Shown: piece after piece, positions 1 to 7,574 of the stretch | How the letters are laid out: every line of letters begins with the position of its first letter | Position numbering within the stretch: the stretch's first letter is position 1 | Notes under the pieces: generated by a model | The model's input: only the letters and a program-made list of their open reading frames with translations | What the model was told of the DNA's origin: nothing | Database searches by the model: none | DNA from: Parcubacteria group bacterium RIFCSPLOWO2_01_FULL_48_18 | Lineage (GTDB): Bacteria > Patescibacteriota > Minisyncoccia > UBA6257 > WO2-01-48-18 | Length of the DNA: 53,830 bases | Direction: 5' to 3' | Assembly (NCBI GenBank): GCA_001824435.1 | Contig: MHXH01000004.1 | Coordinates: 2,840-56,669, forward strand | Program-made: the position numbers and the translations under genes

Positions 1-2
1 AT

Positions 3-77
3 TGGTGCCCCCACCAGGAGTCGAACCCGGATCAACGCCTTAGAAGAGCGCTGCTTTATCCGTTAAGCTATGGGGGC
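3..77 (-). tRNA. tRNA-Arg (anticodon TCT)
   Basis: On the minus strand the acceptor arms GCCCCCA and TGGGGGC pair over seven bases, the T-arm GGTTCGA is present, and the seven-base anticodon loop CTTCTAA gives anticodon TCT, which reads AGA. The 3' CCA is encoded (positions 3-5). It stands alone, divergent from the aminotransferase gene. Confidence 0.95.
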
Positions 78-230
78 GGCCCTCCACAACCTCATTATAT
101 TTAGTATAATCGATTTTTCAATACAGCGATGCGATTTTGTTCTGCACAGAAGTCGGATGATTGATTTCCCCTGCCCCTTTTCGCATAATACATTATAGCT
201 TCTGTTGATAACCGCATAGGAGAATATGCC

Positions 231-1397
231 ATGACAAGACGCGGCGCAAGACAGAAAAAACTGATTTTATTGAGTCCGGGGCCCACGATTGTCCCGGCAA
301 CAGTAAAGCGGATCTGGGCGCGGGCGGAAATGCATCATCGGGTCGAACCGTTCCCGCCCATTTGGGGACGCCTGCGGGAAAAACTTCAGTCGTTTTTTGA
401 AATCGACAATCCGATTCCGTTTGTCCGGCGGGGCGGAGGCACCGAAATGATGGAAGCTGCCATTTACAATACCGTCCGTCTTGGAGATAACGCACTCGTG
501 CTTAATCATGGTTATTTCGGCAACAGGTTTGTTGATATGCTCGAACGCCGCGGGGTAATACCGGATCAGGTAAAAAGCGAGTGGGGGTTCCCTATCGATC
601 CGCGGGCGGCGCAAAAGCACCTTGTCTCTTGGGGTAAAAAGCATTACCGCGCGATTTTCGCCCAAGCCACCGATACTTCCACCGGCGTACGAAATGATCT
701 TGAAACGATCGGAAAAATCATTCGGACGCACAGCAATGCGCTTTTTGTGGTGGACGCCGTGTTCGAAGCAGCCGTCGGTCCGATCAGGATGGAAGCATGG
801 GGGATCGATGTTCTTTTGTGCGCGTCGCAGAAAGGATTTATGATGCCCGAGGGAATCGGTTTCATGGTTCTTTCAGAAAGAGCCTTCAATCGTATAGCCG
901 ATCGCGGACTTACGGTTCCATATTCATGGGACATCGTTGAAGAATGGGAACGGAACCAAAAAGGAGATACGTTGGCGACCCCGCCGATTCGACTAATGCA
1001 ATGCCTCGATTATGTCTTGGGAAGATATCTTCGTAGCGGAACGCATCGATTGTACGAAGTGAATCAGCGAAAGGCATATTTATTGCGCGATGCGTTGCAT
1101 GTCATGGGGCTTTGGCTGCTCTGCGAACCTGAGGTGGGTCCTCGTGCGTCGATTCGATCCAACGGACTTACGGTTATCGATCTGGCTCGGGTCGGAGTTG
1201 AAAGCAACGCAGTGGTGGATGAGTTGATACGTACGGAAGGCATTATTACCGCCAATGGGCAAGGAGATTTGAAGGGAAAGGTACTGCGCGTAGCCCACTT
1301 CGGAGCAGTAACGTTCAAGAATCACCTCGTGCCGTTCTTGCGCGGTTTGGAACGGGCGCTGGATACATGCGGCACCCGCAGGAATTTAAATATATAA
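231..1397 (+). CDS. Class V (serine-pyruvate/alanine-glyoxylate type) aminotransferase
   Basis: A PLP-dependent transaminase-like enzyme of fold type I, 388 residues, the normal length for the alanine-glyoxylate/serine-pyruvate aminotransferase family. The N-terminal LLSPGPT motif is the usual start of this family. A glycine-rich RRGGGTEMMEA segment near residue 67 fits the phosphate-binding turn, D175 in VVDAV fits the pyridine-nitrogen Asp, and K201 in CASQKGFMMPEG is the likely Schiff-base lysine. An AGGAGA ribosome site lies about 8 bases before the ATG. The gene is monocistronic and ends before a strong hairpin. The substrate cannot be told from sequence; in a reduced genome it could be glycine/serine interconversion or a cysteine-desulfurase-like role, but the IscS signature is absent. 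Confidence 0.85.
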   Translation: MTRRGARQKKLILLSPGPTIVPATVKRIWARAEMHHRVEPFPPIWGRLREKLQSFFEIDNPIPFVRRGGGTEMMEAAIYNTVRLGDNALVLNHGYFGNRFVDMLERRGVIPDQVKSEWGFPIDPRAAQKHLVSWGKKHYRAIFAQATDTSTGVRNDLETIGKIIRTHSNALFVVDAVFEAAVGPIRMEAWGIDVLLCASQKGFMMPEGIGFMVLSERAFNRIADRGLTVPYSWDIVEEWERNQKGDTLATPPIRLMQCLDYVLGRYLRSGTHRLYEVNQRKAYLLRDALHVMGLWLLCEPEVGPRASIRSNGLTVIDLARVGVESNAVVDELIRTEGIITANGQGDLKGKVLRVAHFGAVTFKNHLVPFLRGLERALDTCGTRRNLNI

Positions 1398-1460
1398 CAG
1401 CTTGGATTCAATCTATTCCGTGGCCCTTGAAAATCTTGAAGATATAAAACCAAAGAAAGA

Positions 1461-1487
1461 TCCAGCCCCCAGGGGCTGGAATTTTAT
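1461..1487. terminator. Bidirectional terminator hairpin
   Basis: The TCCAGCCCC and GGGGCTGGA arms pair perfectly, followed by ATTTTATT on the plus strand. It lies between the convergent aminotransferase and histidine kinase genes and can serve both. Confidence 0.75.
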
Positions 1488-2831
1488 TCATAAGTACTCT
1501 TCATACGCGACCTCTTTTGCGGGTATCAATTTTTCATCAAGGGGAAGCGTGAAATGGAAGGTAGTGCCTCGTCCCAATTCGGATTCTGCTCGAATCTCGC
1601 CTCCGTGGCGCCTGACGATATTCTTCACGATATAGATACCGAGGCCCGAGCCCTCGGTTTCAAACTTGAGCACGTTCTTCGCTCTGAAAAATTTAGTAAA
1701 CAGCCTCGGCATGTCCTCTTTGGGAATGCCGACCCCGGTGTCTTTGACGCTGATTTGCACATACGGCTTGTCTTTTAACTTTTCTATGCGTACCACAACC
1801 TCACCATTTTCCACGTTGTACTTGATGGCGTTATCCAGGAGATTTTGAAACACGATGGAAATCCGCGAAGGGTCGATTTTGAACGGCGGAATTTCGCCGG
1901 ACGGCGTGTAATCAAAATATACTTTGATTTTGTGTTCGGCGGCAATTGCAGAATAGGACTCGAGGATTTTTTCAATGAGATCTGTGATGTCGACCGTCTC
2001 GAATTGGTAGCCGAATTTTCCCTCTTCAATCTTGGATACATTAAGAAGATCGTCCACCACCCTCGTGAGTTTGTTAGTTGCTTTCACGCCGGTATCAATC
2101 ACTTCTTTCTGCGAGGGGTCGACCGCGCCAAAATCGTTTTTACTGAGCCCTTGAAAAATCCAATTGATGGCCGACAAAGGGGTTCTTAGCTGATGCGCGG
2201 CAACGGTAATAAAATCGCTTTTTGATCTGAGAAGCGCTTTTTCTCTGGTTTCGTCGTGGATGGATTTGAAAAAACCGAGGAGGCGTCCGCCCGGATCCAC
2301 GATCTTTGAGGTGGTTACTTTTAATTCAAGCTGGGGGTCGTCAAATGACAGATGGCTTTCTTGAGGATAGGCTTCTGCGGAGGTGTGCCGCGTGACTAGT
2401 GGGGCTAGAGCGGGAAATAACACCTGAACGAGTAGTCGGTGGCCCGGCTCTCTGATTTTATCCGGGGTAATGATTTTGCCCCAGACGCCATCTGCGGACA
2501 GGCCAAAAATAACCTCGGCCATTTTATTGAATACCAAAATCCGGAACTCCGGGTCATACGCAATAATGCCGTCTTGCAGATCGTGGATGATGGTTTTAAT
2601 CTGATTACGCTCGAGTCTCACCTCGAAGCTTATTTTCGCGAGCCGGAGGTTTACGAAAAAAAGAATTGCGGCCATAACCACGAAAATTCCTGCGAGGACC
2701 GGCGCATAGGTTCTTGGCAGATAGAAAAAACTAAGAATTGCCAATGGAACGAGGAGCAGCAGAAAATACCAGAGCATTCTCATCTCCGGCAAGAAAAGAT
2801 ACAAACGCATTTTTGATAAAAGACGGCTCAT
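1488..2831 (-). CDS. Membrane-bound PAS-domain sensor histidine kinase
   Basis: A 447-residue sensor kinase. Two hydrophobic segments (about residues 19-38 and 43-62) are separated by only a short loop, so there is almost no extracytoplasmic sensor. A PAS-like region follows (about 75-190), then the HisKA dimerisation helix with the phosphoacceptor H213 in AAHQLRTPLS. The ATPase domain has an N box (FQNLLDNAIKYN), a G1 box (DTGVGIP) and a G2 box (GSGLGIYIV). The ATG lies inside the last codons of polA (ATGA overlap), so the kinase is probably translated by coupling to polA. No response regulator is seen in the window, so it is an orphan here and its signal is unknown. Confidence 0.93.
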   Translation of the reverse strand: MSRLLSKMRLYLFLPEMRMLWYFLLLLVPLAILSFFYLPRTYAPVLAGIFVVMAAILFFVNLRLAKISFEVRLERNQIKTIIHDLQDGIIAYDPEFRILVFNKMAEVIFGLSADGVWGKIITPDKIREPGHRLLVQVLFPALAPLVTRHTSAEAYPQESHLSFDDPQLELKVTTSKIVDPGGRLLGFFKSIHDETREKALLRSKSDFITVAAHQLRTPLSAINWIFQGLSKNDFGAVDPSQKEVIDTGVKATNKLTRVVDDLLNVSKIEEGKFGYQFETVDITDLIEKILESYSAIAAEHKIKVYFDYTPSGEIPPFKIDPSRISIVFQNLLDNAIKYNVENGEVVVRIEKLKDKPYVQISVKDTGVGIPKEDMPRLFTKFFRAKNVLKFETEGSGLGIYIVKNIVRRHGGEIRAESELGRGTTFHFTLPLDEKLIPAKEVAYEEYL

Positions 2832-5416
2832 TGCATGTCTGCCCAGTTTTTCCCCGTTTTTATATCGACGCGCAATGGAACGCGGAGCGTATAGGCGGAT
2901 TCCATAATTTCTTTAATTTCTTTCCTCGTTTCTTTTAGTATATCATTGCTGATTTCAAACAACAATTGGTCATGGATCTGAAGGACAAGGCGCACCTTCG
3001 TTCCCCACCGGCCCCTCTCGCGAAATATGCGCTCGATTGCGATCATGGCCAATTTCATAATATCTGCATCAAGGCTCTGGATGGGGAAGTTAATCGCCAT
3101 TCTCTCCGCGGCTGCGCGGTCCCGCTGGTTGGGCGAGACGAGATCTTCAAGCCATCTGCGTCTGCCGACTGCGTTGACAACGTAGCCATGTTCACGCCCG
3201 AATTCCACGACGCGTTGTTGATACTGCCGAATTCCCGAAAAGATGCCGAAATACTTTTCGATAAACCGCTTCGCTTCATTCTTGCCCAGACCGCTCGCTG
3301 CCGCAAAAGAATCTGCGCCCATTCCGTACATGATGCCGAAATTGAGCGTTTTTGCCGCTTTACGCATTTGGGCGCTTACGCTCTCGATGGATACGCCGTT
3401 AATTTCAGCAGCAGTCATCGTATGGATATCTTGCCCCTTGGTAAATGCCGTGATCATTCGTTCGTCGTCAGCAAGCGAAGCAGCGATCCGTAGTTCGATC
3501 TGCGAATAGTCGCACGATACAAAAGTGAGCCCTTCGTCCGCAACAAAAGCTCTTCTGACCCCCGGCGCATACTCTTGATCGAGCGGAATGTTCTGTAGGT
3601 TCGGATGTTGGGAGCTAAGCCTTCCGGTGACGGTTCCCGTTTGCTGAAAGGTAGTGTGCAATTTCCCGCTTGCGGGGTCTATGTAATTCGGCAATGCCTG
3701 AATATACGTTGTTTGCAGCTTAAACAATTCGCGATAACGCAGAAGAGGGGTAATTATCGGATGGAGCGCGGCCAACTTTTCCAGCTCTGATGCGTCTGTT
3801 GAGAGGACGCCCCCGGCAGTTTTTCTTATTCCTTTTGTCGGAAGCTTGAGTATCTGGAATAGCACGTGAGCCACCTGCTTGGAAGAATTTACATTAAACT
3901 CTGCGCCCGCGGCCTCGTATATTGCTGTCCGGATTTCTTGAAGTTCTTTTTTGAGCGTCGCTTCGAGCTGTTTGAGTCGAACGGAGTCGACTGTTATGCC
4001 TTGCATTTCCATGTCGGCCAACACAGACAAGAATGGCATTTCAATATCATAAAAAACTTTTGTGAGTTCTTTGGCCGCCAAATCTTTTCTTTGACGTTCG
4101 TATAATTGAGAAAGGGATGATTGATCAACGTTCGCGCCGGCGCCATTTTCCTTAGGGCTTGCTCCCAGGAGCCACGCCGCGATTTTTACGTCGAACAATG
4201 TTCCTCGAAGGTCGCTGCCGTTCTTGCGTAAAAACGCGATCAGCGGCTTGAGGTTATATCCTATCTTCTCTGTTGCGCCATTTTCAAACCCCTTTTTCTC
4301 ATCCAGGACGGCGCTACCCGATTTTTCTTCCGCCGTTCCTCCGGCGAGTATTTTTATACGCTCCACGGTTCCGTTTCGAACCTCTGTGATGATAAACAAT
4401 TTTTGCTGCACGGCATCGAACGAAACGGGTTCACGCGGCCCGGAAGCCGTACCCGGCGAATCGGCTCCGGAGGTATCTCGACGTGCGTCGAAAAGCGTTT
4501 GGGGCGCACCGTGAAACTTTGGAGTATATCCTTCTTCAAGTCTCGGCAGCAAACTATGGAATCCCAGTTCCCGGAAGTAGCCGCTCAAGAGTTCTTTTTT
4601 CAACCCTCCAAACGATAGCGCATCGAGGGAAAATTCAATCGGCGCGTCAGCGCGCAAGGTCGTGAGATATTTTGAAAAGACTGCCTCGTCTTTATGCGCG
4701 GACAGTTTTTCATACAGCGTCTTTTCAGATTTTTTGTTCTTTTGCGCGTCGAGGGCCGGCAGCTTTTCGTACAGATTTTCGAGGGAGCCAAACTGTCCAA
4801 TCAGCCGCGACGCAGTTTTCTCTCCTATCCCTTTTATTCCGGGCACGTTGTCAGACGGATCCCCCTTGAGCCCTTTAAAATCGGGAAGTTGGCAAGGCAG
4901 AAGCCCGAACCGCTCCTTCACGCCTTCTTCGTCATACACGGCTATTTCCGAAATACCTTTCTTGGGGACATAGACGATGACCCTTTTACCGCTTACGAGT
5001 TGGAGCGTGTCGAGATCGCCGCTGACGATAATGATGTGAACGTCCGCTTCGTTTTTGAACCGATCGCACACGGTTGCGATGACGTCGTCTGCTTCAAAGC
5101 CAGCCGATTCGAAAATGGAAATGCCGAATTTTTCAAACAATTCGTGCGCTTTGATGATCTGGGAAATTAATTCAACCGGCGCCTTCGGCCGGGTGGCCTT
5201 GTACGCTTCAAATTCTTCGTGCCGGAACGTGGGTTCCGGCCTGTCAAAACAGGCAACGATATGATCAGGCTTAATCTCGCGGATGGTTTTTAACAGGAAA
5301 CTTGCAAGGCCGTAAAGCGCGCCGACCGGTTCTCCCCGCGCGGTCGAAAGCGGCGGGAGCGCATGGTATGCCCGGTGGATAATTGCGTTGGCGTCGACGA
5401 TAACCAATTTCTGCAT
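2828..5416 (-). CDS. polA: DNA polymerase I
   Basis: An 862-residue family A DNA polymerase for Okazaki fragment and repair synthesis. The N-terminal third is the 5'-3' flap exonuclease (starts LVIVDANAIIHRAYHALP, with GIKGIGEKTA helix-hairpin-helix). The middle part is a degenerate proofreading domain: the usual DEDD exonuclease residues are not evident, so proofreading is probably absent. The polymerase domain has motif A (DYSQIELRIA), motif B (RKAAKTLNFGIMYGMG) and motif C read as QIHDQLLFE, where the common HDE is HDQ. A likely promoter ends with TATGAT only 9 bases before the ATG, so the leader is minimal. The downstream histidine kinase overlaps its stop codon. Confidence 0.97.
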   Translation of the reverse strand: MQKLVIVDANAIIHRAYHALPPLSTARGEPVGALYGLASFLLKTIREIKPDHIVACFDRPEPTFRHEEFEAYKATRPKAPVELISQIIKAHELFEKFGISIFESAGFEADDVIATVCDRFKNEADVHIIIVSGDLDTLQLVSGKRVIVYVPKKGISEIAVYDEEGVKERFGLLPCQLPDFKGLKGDPSDNVPGIKGIGEKTASRLIGQFGSLENLYEKLPALDAQKNKKSEKTLYEKLSAHKDEAVFSKYLTTLRADAPIEFSLDALSFGGLKKELLSGYFRELGFHSLLPRLEEGYTPKFHGAPQTLFDARRDTSGADSPGTASGPREPVSFDAVQQKLFIITEVRNGTVERIKILAGGTAEEKSGSAVLDEKKGFENGATEKIGYNLKPLIAFLRKNGSDLRGTLFDVKIAAWLLGASPKENGAGANVDQSSLSQLYERQRKDLAAKELTKVFYDIEMPFLSVLADMEMQGITVDSVRLKQLEATLKKELQEIRTAIYEAAGAEFNVNSSKQVAHVLFQILKLPTKGIRKTAGGVLSTDASELEKLAALHPIITPLLRYRELFKLQTTYIQALPNYIDPASGKLHTTFQQTGTVTGRLSSQHPNLQNIPLDQEYAPGVRRAFVADEGLTFVSCDYSQIELRIAASLADDERMITAFTKGQDIHTMTAAEINGVSIESVSAQMRKAAKTLNFGIMYGMGADSFAAASGLGKNEAKRFIEKYFGIFSGIRQYQQRVVEFGREHGYVVNAVGRRRWLEDLVSPNQRDRAAAERMAINFPIQSLDADIMKLAMIAIERIFRERGRWGTKVRLVLQIHDQLLFEISNDILKETRKEIKEIMESAYTLRVPLRVDIKTGKNWADMQ

Positions 5417-5440
5417 GTTTGTTTAATCATAGCACAAACA

Positions 5441-5471
5441 TAATGGCCCCAACGCGAACGTTGGAGCCATT
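5441..5471. terminator. Hairpin between lipoprotein gene and polA
   Basis: AATGGC-CCAACG and CGTTGG-GCCATT form a long stem around a CGAA tetraloop. It follows the lipoprotein stop on the minus strand and probably terminates that transcript, although no U-rich run follows. The possible -35 of polA lies inside the stem. Confidence 0.5.
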
Positions 5472-5492
5472 TAACTTGGAATGTTCCCGGAT

Positions 5493-5915
5493 TTAACCAG
5501 TACACGCGAGTTCTGCGTAACGATCGTAACGGCCGTCTTCTCTCGGTTCGACTTTCAGTTCGATCATGCAAGAAATGCCCTGGCTCCAATAAGACACTCC
5601 CCAGCTCCTGCTTGCGAAGATCGGCCTTCCGTCAGCAGTAGGGATGAAAACCGTAAGAACTCCATTGGTGTAAGAATACGAGTTTTCAACATAGGGCCAG
5701 TTGCATGTCTCGGCTTCTCCGCTTTTTAAACGGTAGCTGTCGAGAACGCCTCGGTACAGGCATTCAACGAGCACGTCATCAACGCCGGTTATATTCCTAA
5801 AACGCACCGTCGTATACGTGGACGCAAGGCCGGGACCGTAAATGTACTCAGCGTCTTTACACCCCGAAACGATTACTATCATACCGAGCGTCAACAACAG
5901 AACTAATCCGCGCAT
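5493..5915 (-). CDS. Small predicted lipoprotein, function unknown
   Basis: 140 residues. The first 19 residues form a lipoprotein signal peptide ending in the lipobox IVSGC, so Cys19 should be lipidated and the protein tethered to the outer face of the membrane. The mature part is Tyr- and Gly-rich with a few conserved-looking cysteines (ECLYRG, ETCNWPY, ISCMIEL) that could form disulfides. No known domain is recognised. AAGGAGGAGG is an excellent ribosome site, and a -35/-10 promoter lies about 50 bases upstream. Confidence 0.75.
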   Translation of the reverse strand: MRGLVLLLTLGMIVIVSGCKDAEYIYGPGLASTYTTVRFRNITGVDDVLVECLYRGVLDSYRLKSGEAETCNWPYVENSYSYTNGVLTVFIPTADGRPIFASRSWGVSYWSQGISCMIELKVEPREDGRYDRYAELACTG

Positions 5916-5961
5916 CGCCTCCTCCTTGCTATAATGTCCTTGTGGCGATCAAGCTATCGCT

Positions 5962-5990
5962 ATTATAGCACGACAATTCCCGAAGTGCAA
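5962..5990 (-). promoter_or_regulatory. Promoter of the lipoprotein gene
   Basis: On the minus strand TTGCAC (5985-5990) and TATAAT (5962-5967) are separated by 17 bases, a near-consensus sigma-70-type promoter pointing at the lipoprotein gene. Confidence 0.7.
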
Positions 5991-6116
5991 TATGTATCTG
6001 GCCTTATGCAACGATGAAACGTGGGATCGTCCTCGGGTCCCTGGGACTTGAAAGAATTTCCCGCCTTGGTATTATTGAAGGTATGCGCGTATAACAACGC
6101 ATAGAACATAGTGTAC

Positions 6117-6638
6117 ATGAGAACATTTGTAAAAAAGGTGCTTCCGGGACCAAGGTTCAATTACGGCATTACGCACCCGGAGGTAAGGGTTATCGACGAA
6201 CAAGGAAACAATCTTGGAGTTTTTCCGGCGTCCGCGGCGATCAAAATGGCCCAAGAACGAGGGCTTGATCTCGTTGAAATGTCCGCCAAGGCGCATCCTC
6301 CCGTGGCGCGGATCATGGAAGTAGGCAAGTATCTCTATCAAAAGTCAAAGGAGGATAAAAAGCACAAACAGAAAAAACAAGAGCTCAAACAAGTTAGAAT
6401 CGGCCTAAAAACGGGAAAAAATGACTTAACCATCAAAGCGGGCAAAGTCGATGAGTTCCTTGCAGAAGGGAATCCCGTGGAGATACAGTTATTCCTTAAG
6501 GGACGTGAACGGCAGAACAAAGATTTCGCAAGAAAAAAACTCAACGAGTTCTTTACGTTTATAAACACGCCATATAAAAAGACGATGGAGACGAAGGCGT
6601 CGCCGCGCGGATTCGTGGTGCAAATTACCAAAGCGTAG
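6117..6638 (+). CDS. infC: Translation initiation factor IF-3
   Basis: IF-3 binds the 30S subunit and proofreads start-codon selection. The N-domain carries the family signature (HPEVRVIDEQGNNLGVF), then a Lys-rich linker near residues 80-95 and the C-domain with the ILTIKAGKV-like DLTIKAGKVDEFL and LKGRERQNKDFA motifs. About 173 residues, normal. The ATG at 6117 is preferred to the in-frame GTG at 6111 because the family start is close to it; no clear Shine-Dalgarno is seen. It heads the classical infC-rpmI-rplT operon. Confidence 0.96.
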   Translation: MRTFVKKVLPGPRFNYGITHPEVRVIDEQGNNLGVFPASAAIKMAQERGLDLVEMSAKAHPPVARIMEVGKYLYQKSKEDKKHKQKKQELKQVRIGLKTGKNDLTIKAGKVDEFLAEGNPVEIQLFLKGRERQNKDFARKKLNEFFTFINTPYKKTMETKASPRGFVVQITKA

Positions 6639-6639
6639 A

Positions 6640-6720
6640 TCCTACAAATTGAGAATACCGACGAATTACGAATAAGGACAGAGGCTGTTCGTGATTCGAA
6701 TGCCTTCGTGATTCGTAGGT
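6640..6720. repeat. AATTCG-type degenerate repeat between infC and rpmI
   Basis: About 80 bases made of variants of 'GAATTACGAAT' and their complements (TTCGTGATTCG twice on the right side). It belongs to the same style of short intergenic repeats seen at most gene junctions of this window. The rpmI start codon lies at its right edge. Confidence 0.6.
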
Positions 6721-6919
6721 GAAAATTTTGCAGAAGACCCAAAAAAGCGTTGCAAAAAGAATCAAAATAACCAAGCGCGGCAAGCTGCTCCGCAGGCCAA
6801 TGGGTATTGATCATTTTAAAACACGCAAAACCAGTAAAGCCTTGAGGGCAAAAAGAAGATCTTTACAGATTCACGGCGCCGATGCTAAAGCGTTCAAGAA
6901 ATATTTGCCGCATCATTAG
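6719..6919 (+). CDS. rpmI: 50S ribosomal protein L35
   Basis: 66 residues, highly basic, with the L35 pattern KTQKSVAKRIKITKRGKL and the conserved HFKTRKTSKALRAKRR region. The start is uncertain: GTG at 6719 gives the longest form, while TTG at 6728 gives an N-terminus (MQKTQKS) closer to the family. Second gene of the infC operon. Confidence 0.95.
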   Translation: MKILQKTQKSVAKRIKITKRGKLLRRPMGIDHFKTRKTSKALRAKRRSLQIHGADAKAFKKYLPHH

Positions 6920-6977
6920 CTTGTAGCCTGTTAGTTTGTAGCTTCTTAGAGATTTCTAAAAAGCTAAAAAGCTAAAA

Positions 6978-7325
6978 ATGACTCGAGTCAAACGAGGCAC
7001 AATCGCCCATAAAAAACGAGAACGGCTTTTGCGTTATACGAAAGGGTTTCGCTGGGGACGAAAATCTAAAGAACGAGCGGCAAAAGAAGCACTTCTTCAC
7101 GCGTGGTCACGAACATTCCGCGGCAGAAAAGAAAAGAAGCGCGACTTCCGCAGCCTCTGGCAGGTCAAAATTAACGCCGCCGCGAGAGAGCGCGGCCTTA
7201 CCTACGGAGCCTTTATGAGCGGCCTCAAAAAAGAGCGCATTGCGCTCAACAGAAAAATACTCGCCGAACTCGCCGAACACGAACCAAGCGTATTCGACAA
7301 AATCTTGCATCGGATAAAACCGTAG
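6978..7325 (+). CDS. rplT: 50S ribosomal protein L20
   Basis: 115 residues with the L20 signature (TRVKRGTIAHKKRERLL at the N-terminus, then RWGRKSKERAAKEALLHAW and DFRSLWQVKINAAAR). L20 is needed early in 50S assembly and in many bacteria represses its own operon. Last gene of infC-rpmI-rplT, followed by a hairpin. Confidence 0.97.
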   Translation: MTRVKRGTIAHKKRERLLRYTKGFRWGRKSKERAAKEALLHAWSRTFRGRKEKKRDFRSLWQVKINAAARERGLTYGAFMSGLKKERIALNRKILAELAEHEPSVFDKILHRIKP

Positions 7326-7331
7326 TTCCAA

Positions 7332-7357
7332 AAAATGCCTCTTGCAAGAGGCATTTT
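7332..7357 (+). terminator. Terminator of the infC-rpmI-rplT operon
   Basis: A perfect 13-bp inverted repeat (AAAATGCCTCTTG and its complement) 6 bases after the rplT stop, ending in TTTT. Confidence 0.8.
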
Positions 7358-7380
7358 GAGTTACGAAGTTAGGAAACATC

Positions 7381-7400
7381 CCTGCCTGCCGGCGGGCAGG
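7381..7400. repeat. GC palindrome of the TGCCTGCCGGCAGGCA type
   Basis: CCTGCCTGCCGGCGGGCAGG is a near-perfect palindrome (one G-T wobble in RNA). A perfect copy of its core occurs at 40359-40374. Such palindromes are frequent intergenic repeats in Patescibacteria. Confidence 0.6.
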
Positions 7401-7472
7401 CGCTTCTATCGTGGACAGAAGCGGATAGACGCCGATCTATTTCGTAACTGAAGTCGGGAAATAAACTGGAAC

Positions 7473-7520
7473 ATAAATTACTTAAAAACCTTACGATCGC
7501 AAGGTTTTTAAGTAATTTAT
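7473..7520. terminator. Perfect 20-bp stem hairpin
   Basis: The 20-base arm at 7473-7492 is repeated exactly as its complement at 7501-7520 around an 8-base loop ACGATCGC. The A/T-rich ends give U-tracts on both strands. It lies between convergent rplT and the giant surface gene and can terminate both. Confidence 0.65.
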
Positions 7521-7574
7521 ATAACCCCTCGCGGGGACATTCTACAAGTAAGGACATTTTTTAATTAAGGAGAT

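Noticed and set aside
267-731. Long antisense frame opposite the aminotransferase
   Set aside because: Shadow of a clear class V aminotransferase; no ribosome site and no protein-like composition.
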